A DNA stretch of 64,000 bases from Micromonospora marina (GCF_900091565.1 NZ_FMCV01000026.1:31471-95470); one strand, 5' to 3'; numbered from the stretch's first letter, positions 17,524-26,673 are shown. The notes: generated from the letters alone by a model not told the origin. Program-made: numbers and translations.

Positions 17524-18075
17524 TCAGCGCAGGTAGGCGAGGATGCCGGGCAGCGGGTCGGCCACCACGGCGGTGTCTACCACCAGGCGCGGGCCGATCA
17601 GCGGCTCGTACTCGGCCCGGCGGCGCAGCGTCTGCTCCCAGGTGCCGTGCTCCTCGGGCGGGCGGGCCTCGACCCGGCGGCGGTGCTCCTCCTCGTCGCC
17701 GCAGTGCACCTCGATCACCCGCAGCGGCACGCCCGCCCGCTCGGCCACGTCGTGCCAGAGACCCCGGGCGCTGGCGACCGGGTTCACCGCGTCGACCACC
17801 ACGCTGAGCCCGAGGCCGAGCTGCACCTCGGCCAGCCCGGCGACCGCGCCGTAGGCGGCCATGCCGGGTACGTCGCCGGTGAGGCCGTAGCGGTGCAGGG
17901 CCCGCTCGACCGGGTCGACCGGCAGGACCGGGGCGCGCAGGGCGGCGCCGACCCGGGCGGCGAGCGTGGTCTTGCCCACGCCCGGCAGCCCGGCGAACGC
18001 GACGAGCACCGGGCCGCCGGAGCCGGGGCGGGCACCCGGGTCCACCCCTCCGGCCGGCACCGCCGGGCCGGTCAC
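17524..18075 (-). CDS. P-loop ATPase/kinase
   Basis: A 183-aa single-domain P-loop protein. Walker A is GLPGVGKTT near residue 30, and LSVVVDAVNPVAS supplies a Walker B-like Asp. RRRVEARPPEE resembles the lid of gluconate- or zeta-toxin-like kinases. GTG 18075 overlaps the adoK stop by 4 nt (GTGA), so it is coupled to adoK. A small-metabolite kinase is likely; the substrate is unknown. Confidence 0.8.
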   Translation of the reverse strand: MTGPAVPAGGVDPGARPGSGGPVLVAFAGLPGVGKTTLAARVGAALRAPVLPVDPVERALHRYGLTGDVPGMAAYGAVAGLAEVQLGLGLSVVVDAVNPVASARGLWHDVAERAGVPLRVIEVHCGDEEEHRRRVEARPPEEHGTWEQTLRRRAEYEPLIGPRLVVDTAVVADPLPGILAYLR

Positions 18076-19046
18076 AGCAGGTGCGGCCGGACGTCCTCGG
18101 CGGCCACGTCACCGTACGACTCGGCGAGTCGCTTCACGAACAGGTCGCGGCGGACCTCGTACTCCTGGCCGCCGAAGTTCTCCAGCACGAGCGTGGCGAG
18201 CAGGCAGCCGACCTGGGCCGCCCGCTCCAGGCCGACGCCCCAGTCGAGCGCGGCGAAGAAACCGGCCCGGAAGCCGTCGCCGACACCGGTCGGGTCGACC
18301 GCCTGGATCTCCCGCGCGATCGGCACCCGGATCGTGCCGATCTCCCGGCCGGCGATCTCCACGCCCTGCTTGCCGAGCGTGGTGACCCGCACCCTGACCC
18401 GGTCCAGCAGCTGCTCGTCGGTGAGGCCGGCCTTGCTCTGCAGCAGGGACTTCTCGTACTCGTTGGTCATCAGGTAGTCGGCGCCGTCGATGAGGCCGAG
18501 CACGTCGTCGCCGTCCATCCGGGCGAGCTGCTGCGACGGGTCGGCGACGAAGGAGTAGCCGCGGTCCCGGCACTCGCCGGAGTGCCTGATCATCGCGGCC
18601 GGGTCGTTGGCGCTGACCAGCACCAGGTCCAGGCCGCCGAGGCGCTGCGCCACCGGGGCCAGCTCGATGTTGCGGGCCTCGCTCATCGCCCCGGCGTAGA
18701 AGGAGGCGATCTGGCACATGTCGGTGTCGGTGGTGCAGACGAAGCGTGCCGTGTGCGCGACCTCGCTGACGTGCACCGAGTCGCAGTCGACGCCGTGGCG
18801 TTCCAGCCAGGAGCGGTAGTCGGCGAAGTCGGCGCCGACCGCGCCGAGCAGCACCGGGCGCAGCCCGAGCTGGGCCATGCCGAAGGCGATGTTCGCCGCG
18901 GTGCCGCCGCGCCGGAGCACCAGTTCGTCGACGAGGAAGGACAGCGAGACCTTGTCGAGCTGGTCGGCGATGAGCTGGTCGGCGAATCGGCCGGGGAAGC
19001 TCATCAGGTGGTCGGTCGCGATCGAGCCGGTCACGGCGATCTTCAT
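18072..19046 (-). CDS. adoK: Adenosine kinase (PfkB family)
   Basis: A 324-aa PfkB-fold kinase. The opening KIAVTGSIATDHLMSFPGRF and the FVADPSQQLARM stretch closely resemble mycobacterial AdoK (Rv2202c) as I recall it. The catalytic anion-hole motif is DPTGVGDGFRAGFF, with Asp as base. RGGTAANIAFGMAQLG is the N-terminal substrate signature. ATG 19046 is chosen because GAGGG lies about 6 nt upstream and the homologue starts there. It purine-salvages adenosine to AMP; ribose or another sugar cannot be fully excluded. Confidence 0.88.
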   Translation of the reverse strand: MKIAVTGSIATDHLMSFPGRFADQLIADQLDKVSLSFLVDELVLRRGGTAANIAFGMAQLGLRPVLLGAVGADFADYRSWLERHGVDCDSVHVSEVAHTARFVCTTDTDMCQIASFYAGAMSEARNIELAPVAQRLGGLDLVLVSANDPAAMIRHSGECRDRGYSFVADPSQQLARMDGDDVLGLIDGADYLMTNEYEKSLLQSKAGLTDEQLLDRVRVRVTTLGKQGVEIAGREIGTIRVPIAREIQAVDPTGVGDGFRAGFFAALDWGVGLERAAQVGCLLATLVLENFGGQEYEVRRDLFVKRLAESYGDVAAEDVRPHLL

Positions 19047-19169
19047 GTCAACCCTCGGGGTCGGGAGCACGGCGCGGTCAGCCTACCGGCCCCCGGGCCG
19101 GGTGGACGGCGGTCGGTCACCAACCGGTCGGCCGGCGCACATCCGGACGTCACACACCCGGGGTACGAC

Positions 19170-19210
19170 GAAGCGGCGGGCCGCCCCACCCGGGGACGGC
19201 CCGCCGCTTC
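19170..19210 (-). terminator. Hairpin after the HesB-like gene
   Basis: A perfect 14-bp stem (19170-19183 with 19197-19210) lies 17 nt beyond the stop of the A-type carrier. Confidence 0.7.
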
Positions 19211-19226
19211 CGGCCGGTCTGCCGAC

Positions 19227-19595
19227 TCAGCTGAAGGAGTCGCCGCAGGCGCAGGAGTTGCCCGCGTTCGGGTTGTCGATGGTGAAGCCCTGGGCGTCGA
19301 TCCGGTCGGCGAAGTCGATGGTGGCGCCGGCCAGGTAGGGGGCGCTCATCCGGTCGACGACGACCTCGACACCGTCGAAGTCGGTGACGACGTCACCGTC
19401 GAGCGAGCGCTCGTCGAAGAACAGCTGGTACCGCAGGCCGGAGCAGCCACCCGGCTGCACGGCGACCCGGAGCCGCAGGTCGTCACGGCCCTCCTGCTCG
19501 ATCAGGGCCTTGACCTTCTGCGCCGCGACGTCGGTGAGGACGACGGTGCTGGGGGCCTTGGCCTCGGTCGACTCGGTCTGCGCTGGCGTGGTCAC
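19227..19595 (-). CDS. A-type iron-sulfur carrier (HesB/IscA/ErpA)
   Basis: A 122-aa A-type carrier that delivers Fe-S clusters to apoproteins. The three conserved cysteines are present: QPGGCSGLRYQL and the C-terminal NSCACGDSF. GTG 19595 is chosen for GGGAG about 9 nt upstream and for matching family length; ~25 variable residues precede the domain. It occupies the Rv2204c position. Nearby clients would include NadA and LipA. Confidence 0.93.
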   Translation of the reverse strand: MTTPAQTESTEAKAPSTVVLTDVAAQKVKALIEQEGRDDLRLRVAVQPGGCSGLRYQLFFDERSLDGDVVTDFDGVEVVVDRMSAPYLAGATIDFADRIDAQGFTIDNPNAGNSCACGDSFS

Positions 19596-19735
19596 GTGGA
19601 AGTCTCCCTGCGCGGTATGAGGTCCGGACGTCCTGGCCAACGCGGTACGTCCGCCAGTGATTCCCGGTGTGGTCCGTCTGTCGATCGTACGCCGCCTCCG
19701 GCGTCACCACCCGGCGGCGTGACCAGCGGAACCGG

Positions 19736-20872
19736 TCAGCGGCTCCACTGCCGCGCCAGGCGGGCGCCGAGCGCGCGAAGACCTTCGGCCGGGCGGGTCA
19801 TCGCCGCGTCCACTCCCCCGCGTTCCTCGCCGCCGAAGTGCTCCACGAGGCTGTGCGCCTCGGTGACGCCGGCCGCCGCCGCCTCCCGCCGCCCGGTGCT
19901 CACCCGTCCCGCCAGCACCACGCAGGGCACGCCCCGGTCCCGGGCCGCCCCGGCCACACCGGCGACCACCTTGCCGCGCAGCGACTGGTGGTCGAACGAA
20001 CCCTCACCGGTGACCACCAGGTCGGCGGCGTCGAGCGCGGCGTCCAGGCCCACCGCGCGGGTGACCAGGCCGATGCCGGACTCGCACCGGCCGCCGAGCG
20101 CCAGCACCGCCGCGCCGAGGCCGCCGGCGGCGCCGCCGCCGGGCAGCGCGCCCAGCCCGGCCGGGCAGCCCGGCAGCCGCTGCGTCAGCACCTCCGCCCA
20201 GCGGGTCAGCGCGGCGTCCAGCAGCAGCACGTCGGCCCGGTCGGCGCCCTTCTGCGGGCCGAAGACACTGCTCGCGCCGTGCAGCCCCAGCAGCGGGTTG
20301 TCCACGTCGGTGGCGGCGACGAGCGTCGCGCCGCGCAGCCGGGGCTCTCCGTCGAGCGCGGCCACCCCGGCGAGCGCCGCGCCGCCGTACGGCAGGGCCC
20401 GGCCGGCGCCGTCCAGCGGCGTGACACCCAGCGGTACGAGCATCCCGGCGCCGCCGTCGTTGGTGGCCGAGCCGCCCAGCCCCACCACCACCGTCCGCGC
20501 GCCCGCCTCGACCGCGGCGGCGGCGAGCAGCCCCACCCCGTACGAGGTGGTGGCCTTCGGGTCGCGTTCGGCGGCGGTGAGCAGGTGCAGTCCGCACGCC
20601 TGCGCGCTCTCCAGGTACGCCGTGCCGTCGTCGGTGAGCAGGATCTCACCGGCGGCCGGGCGGCCCAGCGGGTCGACGGTGGGCACCGGCACCCGGCGCC
20701 CGCCGAGCGCTCCGGCGAGCACGTCGACGAACCCGGGCCCGCCGTCGGCGAGTGGCCGGACCAGCAGGTCGTCGCCGGGGGCGACGTCATGCCAGCCGTC
20801 GGCCACCGCGGCGGCCACGTCGGGGGCCGACAGCGTGCCGGCGAACTTGTCCGGACAGAGCAGCACGCGCAT
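19736..20872 (-). CDS. Glycerate kinase
   Basis: A 378-aa glycerate kinase of the GarK/GlxK type. It begins VLLCPDKFAGTLSAPDVAAA, the family start. PLADGGPGFVDVL, then the VGLGGSATNDGGAGML loop, and later VVTGEGSFDHQSLRGK are diagnostic substrate and nucleotide motifs. It phosphorylates glycerate to a phosphoglycerate for entry to glycolysis. It is divergent from nadA with only 67 bp between the starts. Confidence 0.94.
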   Translation of the reverse strand: MRVLLCPDKFAGTLSAPDVAAAVADGWHDVAPGDDLLVRPLADGGPGFVDVLAGALGGRRVPVPTVDPLGRPAAGEILLTDDGTAYLESAQACGLHLLTAAERDPKATTSYGVGLLAAAAVEAGARTVVVGLGGSATNDGGAGMLVPLGVTPLDGAGRALPYGGAALAGVAALDGEPRLRGATLVAATDVDNPLLGLHGASSVFGPQKGADRADVLLLDAALTRWAEVLTQRLPGCPAGLGALPGGGAAGGLGAAVLALGGRCESGIGLVTRAVGLDAALDAADLVVTGEGSFDHQSLRGKVVAGVAGAARDRGVPCVVLAGRVSTGRREAAAAGVTEAHSLVEHFGGEERGGVDAAMTRPAEGLRALGARLARQWSR

Positions 20873-20939
20873 GCGCAGCAGTGTGGCAGGCCACATCCGA
20901 GGCGGCTGCGGCGCGGGCACGCTGTGGGACCATGGGGTC

Positions 20940-22115
20940 GTGACTTCGACCTGGGTTGAGCCGTCCAACACCGCCACGGCGCTGCTGCTTCTCGGCCGCG
21001 GCAGCGACACCGCCACCGAGCGTGGCGTGGAGTGTCCGGGTGATCTTCCCGCGCCGAGCGACCCCGATCTGGTGGCCCGCGCCGCCGCCGCGAAGGCGGC
21101 GCTCGGCACGAAGGTGTTCGTCCTGGGCCACCACTACCAGCGCGACGAGGTGATCCAGTTCGCCGACGTGACCGGCGACTCGTTCAAGCTGGCCCGGGAG
21201 GCGGCCGCCCGCCCGGACGCGGAGTACATCGTCTTCTGCGGCGTGCACTTCATGGCCGAGAGCGCGGACATCCTCACCTCGGACGCGCAGAAGGTGATCC
21301 TGCCCGACCTGGCCGCCGGCTGCTCGATGGCTGACATGGCGGTGCTGACGCAGGTCGAGACCGCGTGGGACACGCTCACCGACCTGGGCATCGCGGCGGA
21401 GACCGTGCCGGTGACGTACATGAACTCGTCGGCCGACATCAAGGGTTTCGTCGGCCGCAACGGCGGCGTGGTGTGCACCTCGTCGAACGCCAAGCGGGCC
21501 CTGGACTGGGCCTTCGAGCAGGGCCGCAAGGTGCTGTTCCTGCCCGATCAGCACCTCGGCCGCAACACCGCGGTGCTGGAGATGGGCTTCTCGCTCGACG
21601 ACTGCGTGCTCTACGACCCGCACAAGCCGGGCGGCGGGCTGACACCGGAGCAGCTGCGCGACGCGAAGATGATCCTGTGGCGCGGTCACTGCTCGGTGCA
21701 CGGCCGCTTCACGCTCGACAGCGTCAACGACGTACGCGAGCGGGTGCCGGGCGTGAACGTGCTCGTGCACCCGGAGTGCCGCCACGAGGTGGTGAACGCC
21801 GCCGACCTGGTCGGCTCGACCGAGTTCATCATCAGGACGATCGAGGCGGCCCCGGCCGGCTCGGCGTGGGCGGTGGGCACCGAGCTGAACCTGGTACGCC
21901 GGCTCGCGCTGGCCCACCCGGACAAGCAGATCATGTTCCTCGACCGGGCGGTCTGCTACTGCTCGACGATGAACCGGATCGACCTGCCGCACCTGGTGTG
22001 GGCGCTGGAGGAGCTGGTCGCCGGGCGCGTGGTCAACCAGATCACCGTCGACCCGGAGACCGCCCGACACGCCCGGTCGGCGCTGGACCAGATGCTCGCC
22101 CTTCCGGGAGCCTGA
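20940..22115 (+). CDS. nadA: Quinolinate synthase
   Basis: A 391-aa [4Fe-4S] enzyme that condenses iminoaspartate with dihydroxyacetone phosphate in NAD synthesis. VLGHHYQRDEVIQFAD, then FCGVHFMAESADIL and LPDLAAGCSMADM, are hallmark segments. Cluster Cys candidates are FCGVHF, VHPECRHEV and a C-terminal Cys (AVCYCSTM). GTG 20940 is placed by a weak GACCAT hexamer 6 nt upstream; the ATG at 20932 is out of frame. nadB and nadC are not adjacent. Confidence 0.93.
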   Translation: MTSTWVEPSNTATALLLLGRGSDTATERGVECPGDLPAPSDPDLVARAAAAKAALGTKVFVLGHHYQRDEVIQFADVTGDSFKLAREAAARPDAEYIVFCGVHFMAESADILTSDAQKVILPDLAAGCSMADMAVLTQVETAWDTLTDLGIAAETVPVTYMNSSADIKGFVGRNGGVVCTSSNAKRALDWAFEQGRKVLFLPDQHLGRNTAVLEMGFSLDDCVLYDPHKPGGGLTPEQLRDAKMILWRGHCSVHGRFTLDSVNDVRERVPGVNVLVHPECRHEVVNAADLVGSTEFIIRTIEAAPAGSAWAVGTELNLVRRLALAHPDKQIMFLDRAVCYCSTMNRIDLPHLVWALEELVAGRVVNQITVDPETARHARSALDQMLALPGA

Positions 22116-22329
22116 TCACCGTCGGTGACCTTGCTGGCACGGAAACGCACCGGACACCCCGGTTCGTGCCCTCGCTGGTGATGTGACCGATTCCATTCCC
22201 GTCACGGAGGGCTATGCTGCCGGGGCGACGACACACGCGGCCCGTTTTCCCATGACCGCGTTCCGGGTAGCGATGAACTTCGTGCGCCCATCACTAGACA
22301 CGGCAGCACCCAACGCGCTGGAGGTTGCG

Positions 22330-23685
22330 TTGACCGACGACGTCCTGGTCGTACACGGAGGCACTCCGCTTGAAGGGCGGATCCGCGTGCGCGGCGCGAA
22401 GAACCTGGTGTCCAAGGCGATGGTGGCCGCCCTGCTGGGCGACACACCGAGCCGGCTGTTCGACGTGCCGCGCATCCGTGACGTCGAGGTGGTCCGCGGT
22501 CTGCTCGGCCTGCACGGCGTCAAGGTCAGCGACGGCGACGAGGAGGGCGAGCTCGTCTTCGACCCCACGAATGTCGAGAGCGCCAGCACCGACCAGATCA
22601 ACGTGCACGCCGGGTCCAGCCGGATCCCGATCCTCTTCTGCGGCCCGCTGCTGCACCGGCTCGGCCACGCCTTCATCCCCGACCTGGGCGGCTGCCACAT
22701 CGGCCCGCGCCCGATCGACTTCCACCTCCAGGCGCTGCGCGAGTTCGGCGCCACCGTCGAGAAGACCCCGGAGGGCCTGCACCTGTCCGCCCCGAACGGG
22801 CTGCACGGCACGAAGTTCGCGCTGCCGTACCCGAGCGTGGGCGCCACCGAGCAGGTGCTGCTCACCGCGGTGATGGCCGAGGGCGTCACCGAGCTGCGCA
22901 ACGCGGCCGTCGAACCGGAGATCATCGACCTCATCTGCGTGCTCCAGAAGATGGGCGCGATCATCAAGGTGCACACCGACCGGGTGATCGAGATCCAGGG
23001 CGTCAAGCGGCTGCACGGCTACACCCACCGGCCGATCCCGGACCGGATCGAGGCGGCGAGCTGGGCGGCGGCGGCGCTGGCGACCCGCGGTCACGTCGAG
23101 GTGCTGGGCGCCCAGCAGGCCGACATGATGACCTTCCTGAACATCTTCCGGTCGGTCGGCGGCGAGTACGAGGTCACCGACCTGCGCCCGCCGCGCGGCG
23201 GCAGCCCGGGCCAGGAGGGCGGCATCCGGTTCTGGCACCCGGGCGGCGAACTGAACGCGGTGGCGCTGGAGACCGACGTGCACCCCGGTTTCATGACCGA
23301 CTGGCAGCAGCCGCTGGTGGTCGCGCTCACCCAGGCCCGGGGCCTGTCGATCGTCCACGAGACGGTCTACGAGCAGCGGCTCGGCTACACCGAGGCGCTG
23401 AACACGATGGGCGCCAACATCCAGGTCTACCGGGACTGCCTCGGCGGCACCCCGTGCCGCTTCGGCCGGCGCAACTTCAAGCACTCCGCGGTGATCGCCG
23501 GGCCGAGCAAGCTGCACGCGGCCGACCTGGTCATCCCGGACCTGCGGGCCGGGTTCAGCCACCTGATCGCGGCGCTGGCCGCCGAGGGCACCTCCCGAGT
23601 GTACGGCGTGGACCTGATCAACCGCGGTTACGAGGACTTCGAGGCCAAGCTGGCCGACCTCGGCGCGCACGTCGAGCGCCCCTGA
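22330..23685 (+). CDS. murA: UDP-GlcNAc 1-carboxyvinyltransferase (MurA family)
   Basis: An enolpyruvyl transferase of 451 aa, the first committed peptidoglycan step. The RGAKNLVSKAM segment carries the Lys-Asn pair that binds UDP-GlcNAc. Catalytic Cys (near 122, like E. coli Cys115) is in GGCHIGPRPIDFH. FMTDWQQPL is also conserved. The open frame begins at 22183, but TTG 22330 is preferred: GGAGG lies 5 nt upstream and family similarity begins there (TDDVLVVHGGTPLEGRIRV). A TATGCT hexamer at 22213-22218 would give a leader of about 100 nt. It may be one of two murA paralogues. Confidence 0.9.
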   Translation: MTDDVLVVHGGTPLEGRIRVRGAKNLVSKAMVAALLGDTPSRLFDVPRIRDVEVVRGLLGLHGVKVSDGDEEGELVFDPTNVESASTDQINVHAGSSRIPILFCGPLLHRLGHAFIPDLGGCHIGPRPIDFHLQALREFGATVEKTPEGLHLSAPNGLHGTKFALPYPSVGATEQVLLTAVMAEGVTELRNAAVEPEIIDLICVLQKMGAIIKVHTDRVIEIQGVKRLHGYTHRPIPDRIEAASWAAAALATRGHVEVLGAQQADMMTFLNIFRSVGGEYEVTDLRPPRGGSPGQEGGIRFWHPGGELNAVALETDVHPGFMTDWQQPLVVALTQARGLSIVHETVYEQRLGYTEALNTMGANIQVYRDCLGGTPCRFGRRNFKHSAVIAGPSKLHAADLVIPDLRAGFSHLIAALAAEGTSRVYGVDLINRGYEDFEAKLADLGAHVERP

Positions 23686-23752
23686 CCGTCCCGCGTCCTC
23701 GATCGGCCGTGCCCGGTGCACCCGTGATGTGCACCGGGCGCGGCCGGTTGGC

Positions 23753-23758
23753 TACCCT
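23753..23758 (+). promoter_or_regulatory. -10 hexamer, leaderless DUF3043 gene
   Basis: TACCCT ends 6 nt before GTG 23765; no SD is visible. Confidence 0.6.
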
Positions 23759-23764
23759 TGCCGC

Positions 23765-24373
23765 GTGCCGTCGCTGTTTCGCCGCAAGTCCGCCGACCTC
23801 GTCGAGGAGTCCGTCACCACTGTGGCGACCGACGAGGAGTCCGCCGCCGCCCGCCCCCGGGGCTACACGCCCAGCAAGAAGGAGCTCGGGCAGGTCACGC
23901 CGAAGCGCCCGGTCGCCGGTCGCCGACCGACCGGGCCGGCCAAGCCGCTGACCAAGGAGGAGGCCCGCGCGCAGCGCCGTGCCGCCCGCGCCGAGGCCGC
24001 CGCCGAGTTCCGCCGCGAGGGCGGCCCGCGTGACCGGGGCCCGGAGCGGCTGCTGGCCCGCAACGTGGTCGACTCCCGGCGGACGATCGGCACCTGGTTC
24101 TTCGGCGGCGCGCTGATCGTGCTGTTCGGCTCCAACCAGGCCATGCCGCCGATCGTGCGGCTGCTGTCGAACGTGCTCTGGGGTGCGCTGGCCCTCGGCG
24201 TGCTGATCGACTCGATCCTGATCTCCCGGAAGATCAAGCGGCTGGTCCGCGAGCGCTTCCCGAAGAGCACCGAGAAACTCGGCTCGCTCTACTTCTACGC
24301 GATCATGCGGTCGATCACGTTCCGCCGGATGCGCGCACCAGCGCCGCGGGTGAACATCGGCGACCAGGTCTGA
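23765..24373 (+). CDS. DUF3043 membrane protein
   Basis: A 202-aa protein: a charged cytosolic N-terminal half (GYTPSKKELGQVTPKRP, then KEEARAQRRAARAEAAAEFR) and two membrane helices (TIGTWFFGGALIVLFG and VLWGALALGVLIDSILIS). The basic C-terminus is KIKRLVRERFPKS. It matches Rv2206, and the domain is actinobacterial. Function unknown. The GTG 23765 start follows from its -10 hexamer; the frame is open further upstream. Confidence 0.85.
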   Translation: MPSLFRRKSADLVEESVTTVATDEESAAARPRGYTPSKKELGQVTPKRPVAGRRPTGPAKPLTKEEARAQRRAARAEAAAEFRREGGPRDRGPERLLARNVVDSRRTIGTWFFGGALIVLFGSNQAMPPIVRLLSNVLWGALALGVLIDSILISRKIKRLVRERFPKSTEKLGSLYFYAIMRSITFRRMRAPAPRVNIGDQV

Positions 24374-24452
24374 CCGGACCGGCCCCGGATCGGCCCCTTC
24401 CGCCCCGGTGGGCCGGTGACGTCCGGCGGGGAGACCGGACCGCCGCCCGGCA

Positions 24453-24660
24453 CGGCGGACGTACCGCGACGGCCAGCAGCGGCAGGGGCAGCGCGGCGAG
24501 CGCGAGCAGCACCGGCAGCAGCGGGGTCGCCAGCACGGCGAGACCGGCGCCGAGGAGCGCCACCCGGCTGGCCTCCCGGTCGCGCAGGCTCGGCAGCAGC
24601 AGGGCGGCCAGCCCGGCCGGGAACGCGGCGTCGAGCCCCAGGGCGGCCGGAACCCGGCGC
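24453..24660 (-). pseudogene. Remnant of azlC (C-terminal part)
   Basis: The minus strand reads GLDAAFPAGLAALLLPSLRD, then RVALLGAGLAVLATPLLP, matching the C-terminal helices of AzlC branched-chain amino-acid exporters. No N-terminal two thirds and no start codon exist. The fragment abuts an opposing fragment of a regulator, consistent with deletion of a divergent promoter and both gene starts. Confidence 0.7.
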
Positions 24661-24671
24661 GGTACGGCTCG

Positions 24672-24848
24672 CCGAGGCGCACACCCCGCGCAGTGTCGAG
24701 CACGTCGTGGTCGCCGCCGGGCGGATGCGGGACCGACCCGGTCGTGCTGGAGCCGGGCGACTACGCCACCTTCCCGGGCGACATCCCGCACCGGTACGAG
24801 GCGCTGGCCCCCGGCACCTTCGCCGTACTCGTCATGGAGCATCCATGA
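24672..24848 (+). pseudogene. Remnant of XRE-cupin regulator (C-terminal part)
   Basis: Two frames together encode a cupin end: EHVVVAAGRMR, then after a frameshift near 24732 DPVVLEPGDYATFPGDIPHR and LAPGTFAVLVMEHP. Such HTH-cupin regulators commonly sit opposite azlC. The helix-turn-helix half is missing. The last 17 nt overlap the end of the convergent ABC ATPase gene. Confidence 0.7.
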
Positions 24849-25809
24849 GCGCGGCCGGGGCCCGGTAGAGCCGGGCCACCACCTCCTCGATGTCCGGCTC
24901 GACGATCGAGATGTCCCGCAGCGTGGTCAGTCCGGCCAGCCCGGCCACCACCTCGGCGACGCTCGCCCGCTCCAGCGCGAAGACCAGCCGCCGCCCGTCC
25001 GCCTCCACCCGCTGCACCGGCGCGCCGGGCAGCACCGGCGGTTCGGGTAGCGCCGCGTCCAGCTCGGCGACCACCATCCGGCGCGAGCCGTACCGGCGGT
25101 GCAACTCGGCGATCGACCCGTCGTGCACCACCCGCCCGTGGTCGATCACCACGAGCCGCCGGCACAGCCGCTCGATGTCGGCCAGGTCGTGCGTGGTGAG
25201 CACGAGCGTGGTGTCCCCGGCCCGGCCCAGCTCGGCCAGGAAACCGCGTACCGCCTGCTTGCTGACCACGTCCAGGCCGATCGTCGGCTCGTCCAGGAAC
25301 AGCACCTCCGGGCCGTGCAGCAGCGCCGCGGTCAGCTCGCCGCGCATCCGCTGACCCAGCGAGAGCTGCCGGACCGGGGTGTCCAGGAACGCGTCCAGGT
25401 CGAGCAGGTCCCGGCAGCGGGCCAGCCGGGCCGCGTGCTCGCCGGCGCGCACCCGGTAGACGTGCCGGAGCAGGTCGAACGAGTCCCGCAGCGGCAGGTC
25501 CCACCAGAGCTGCGAGCGCTGCCCGAACACCACCCCGATGCGCAGCGCCAGCCGCGTCCGGTCGGCCACCGGCCGCAGCCCGCACACCCGGGCCCGCCCC
25601 GCCGACGGGGTCAGCACGCCGGTGAGCATCTTCAGCGTGGTCGACTTCCCGGCGCCGTTCGGGCCGATGCAGCCGAGCATCTCGCCGCGCTCCACCCGCA
25701 GGTCGACCCCGTCGACGGCGGTCACCGTCCGCTTCTCGCGCCGCAGCGGCCCGGCCTTCACCCGGACCGTGAACTCCTTGCGCAGCCCGTCCATCTCGAT
25801 GACGCTCAT
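24832..25809 (-). CDS. ABC-2 exporter ATP-binding protein
   Basis: A 325-aa ABC ATPase of the NatA/DrrA type. Walker A GPNGAGKSTT, signature LSLGQRMRGEL, Walker B VLFLDEPTIGLD and switch His (LTTHDL) are all present. The C-terminal ~90 residues form a regulatory extension. ATG 25809 overlaps the stop of permease 1 (ATGA). With the two permease genes upstream it forms a three-gene exporter operon. Substrate unknown. Confidence 0.95.
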   Translation of the reverse strand: MSVIEMDGLRKEFTVRVKAGPLRREKRTVTAVDGVDLRVERGEMLGCIGPNGAGKSTTLKMLTGVLTPSAGRARVCGLRPVADRTRLALRIGVVFGQRSQLWWDLPLRDSFDLLRHVYRVRAGEHAARLARCRDLLDLDAFLDTPVRQLSLGQRMRGELTAALLHGPEVLFLDEPTIGLDVVSKQAVRGFLAELGRAGDTTLVLTTHDLADIERLCRRLVVIDHGRVVHDGSIAELHRRYGSRRMVVAELDAALPEPPVLPGAPVQRVEADGRRLVFALERASVAEVVAGLAGLTTLRDISIVEPDIEEVVARLYRAPAALMDAP

Positions 25810-26615
25810 GACCCCGTACTCCGGTAGTGACGGACGCCGACGCGCCAGGCCAGGGCGGCCAGCGCCGCCGCGACCACGGCGACGCCCGGCGCGGCCCAGC
25901 CCGCCCAGGACGGCAGGCCGAGCGGGTCGGCGCGGCCCAGCAGCGCCAGCGCCGGGTGGTAACTGACGAAGGCGAACCCCATCCCGTACGCGAACAGCGC
26001 GCGGAACCAGCCGCCGTAGACGGTGATCGGGTACGAGGTGAAGTCGCGACCGCCGTAGGTCACCGCGTTTGCCAGCTCGCCCGAGTCGACCCAGTAGAAC
26101 GACACGGTGGCGGTCATGACGAAGACCGAGCCGAAGAAGACCGCGGCGGCCGGCGGGGCGGCCACCGCCAGCGCGACCCGCCCCGGTGTCCAGTCGATGT
26201 CGGCCGAGACGAGCGCGAACAGCAGCACTGCGAGCCCGAACACGGCCCGGGACAGCTTGCGCAGCGGCAGGTCCATCAGCAGCAGTTGCGGCAGCGCCCC
26301 GAGCGGGCGCACCAGCACGGCGTCGAAGAGGCCGGTGCGCACGTACCGGGGAAGCCGTTCGATGTTGCCGACCAGCAGGTCGGCGGTGGCGAAGCCGCAC
26401 GACGACAGGCCGACCACGACGAGCGTCTCGCGCAGCGTGAAGCCGCCCAGCTCCCGCGTCACACCGAAGATCACCAGGACGGTCACCACGTCGAACACGG
26501 TGGCGCCCACGTTGCCGACCAGGTCCACCACGAACGACGTGCGGTACGCCGCCTGCGAGCGCGCCTGCGCGCCGAGCAGCGCCCGGTACGCGCGCAACCC
26601 AGCCAGATCAGCCAC
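25806..26615 (-). CDS. ABC-2 exporter permease 1
   Basis: About 269 aa with six predicted membrane segments, of the ABC2_membrane_6 type. It opens ADLAGLRAYRALLGAQARSQ and includes VVTVLVIFGVTRELGGFTL and VLVRPLGALPQLLL, characteristic for the family. The start is ambiguous: a 27-bp tandem duplication repeats GTGGCTGA, giving GTG at 26615, 26642 and 26669. The innermost (26615) suits family length; the outer two would add 9 or 18 residues (VAERGSAPG repeats). Confidence 0.85.
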   Translation of the reverse strand: MADLAGLRAYRALLGAQARSQAAYRTSFVVDLVGNVGATVFDVVTVLVIFGVTRELGGFTLRETLVVVGLSSCGFATADLLVGNIERLPRYVRTGLFDAVLVRPLGALPQLLLMDLPLRKLSRAVFGLAVLLFALVSADIDWTPGRVALAVAAPPAAAVFFGSVFVMTATVSFYWVDSGELANAVTYGGRDFTSYPITVYGGWFRALFAYGMGFAFVSYHPALALLGRADPLGLPSWAGWAAPGVAVVAAALAALAWRVGVRHYRSTGS

Positions 26616-26673
26616 CCCGGGCGCGCTGCCGCGCTCAGCCACCCCGGGCGCGCTGCCGCGCTCAGCCACCCTG
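26608..26673 (-). repeat. 27-bp tandem duplication at a gene junction
   Basis: Two full units (26608-26634, 26635-26661) and a partial third (from 26662) repeat the sequence spanning the permease 2 stop and permease 1 start. Each unit carries GTGGCTGA on the minus strand. Confidence 0.9.

Noticed and set aside
22183..22329. 49-residue N-terminal extension of MurA
   Set aside because: Family similarity begins at TTG 22330, which has a good SD; the extension probably includes the promoter and leader.
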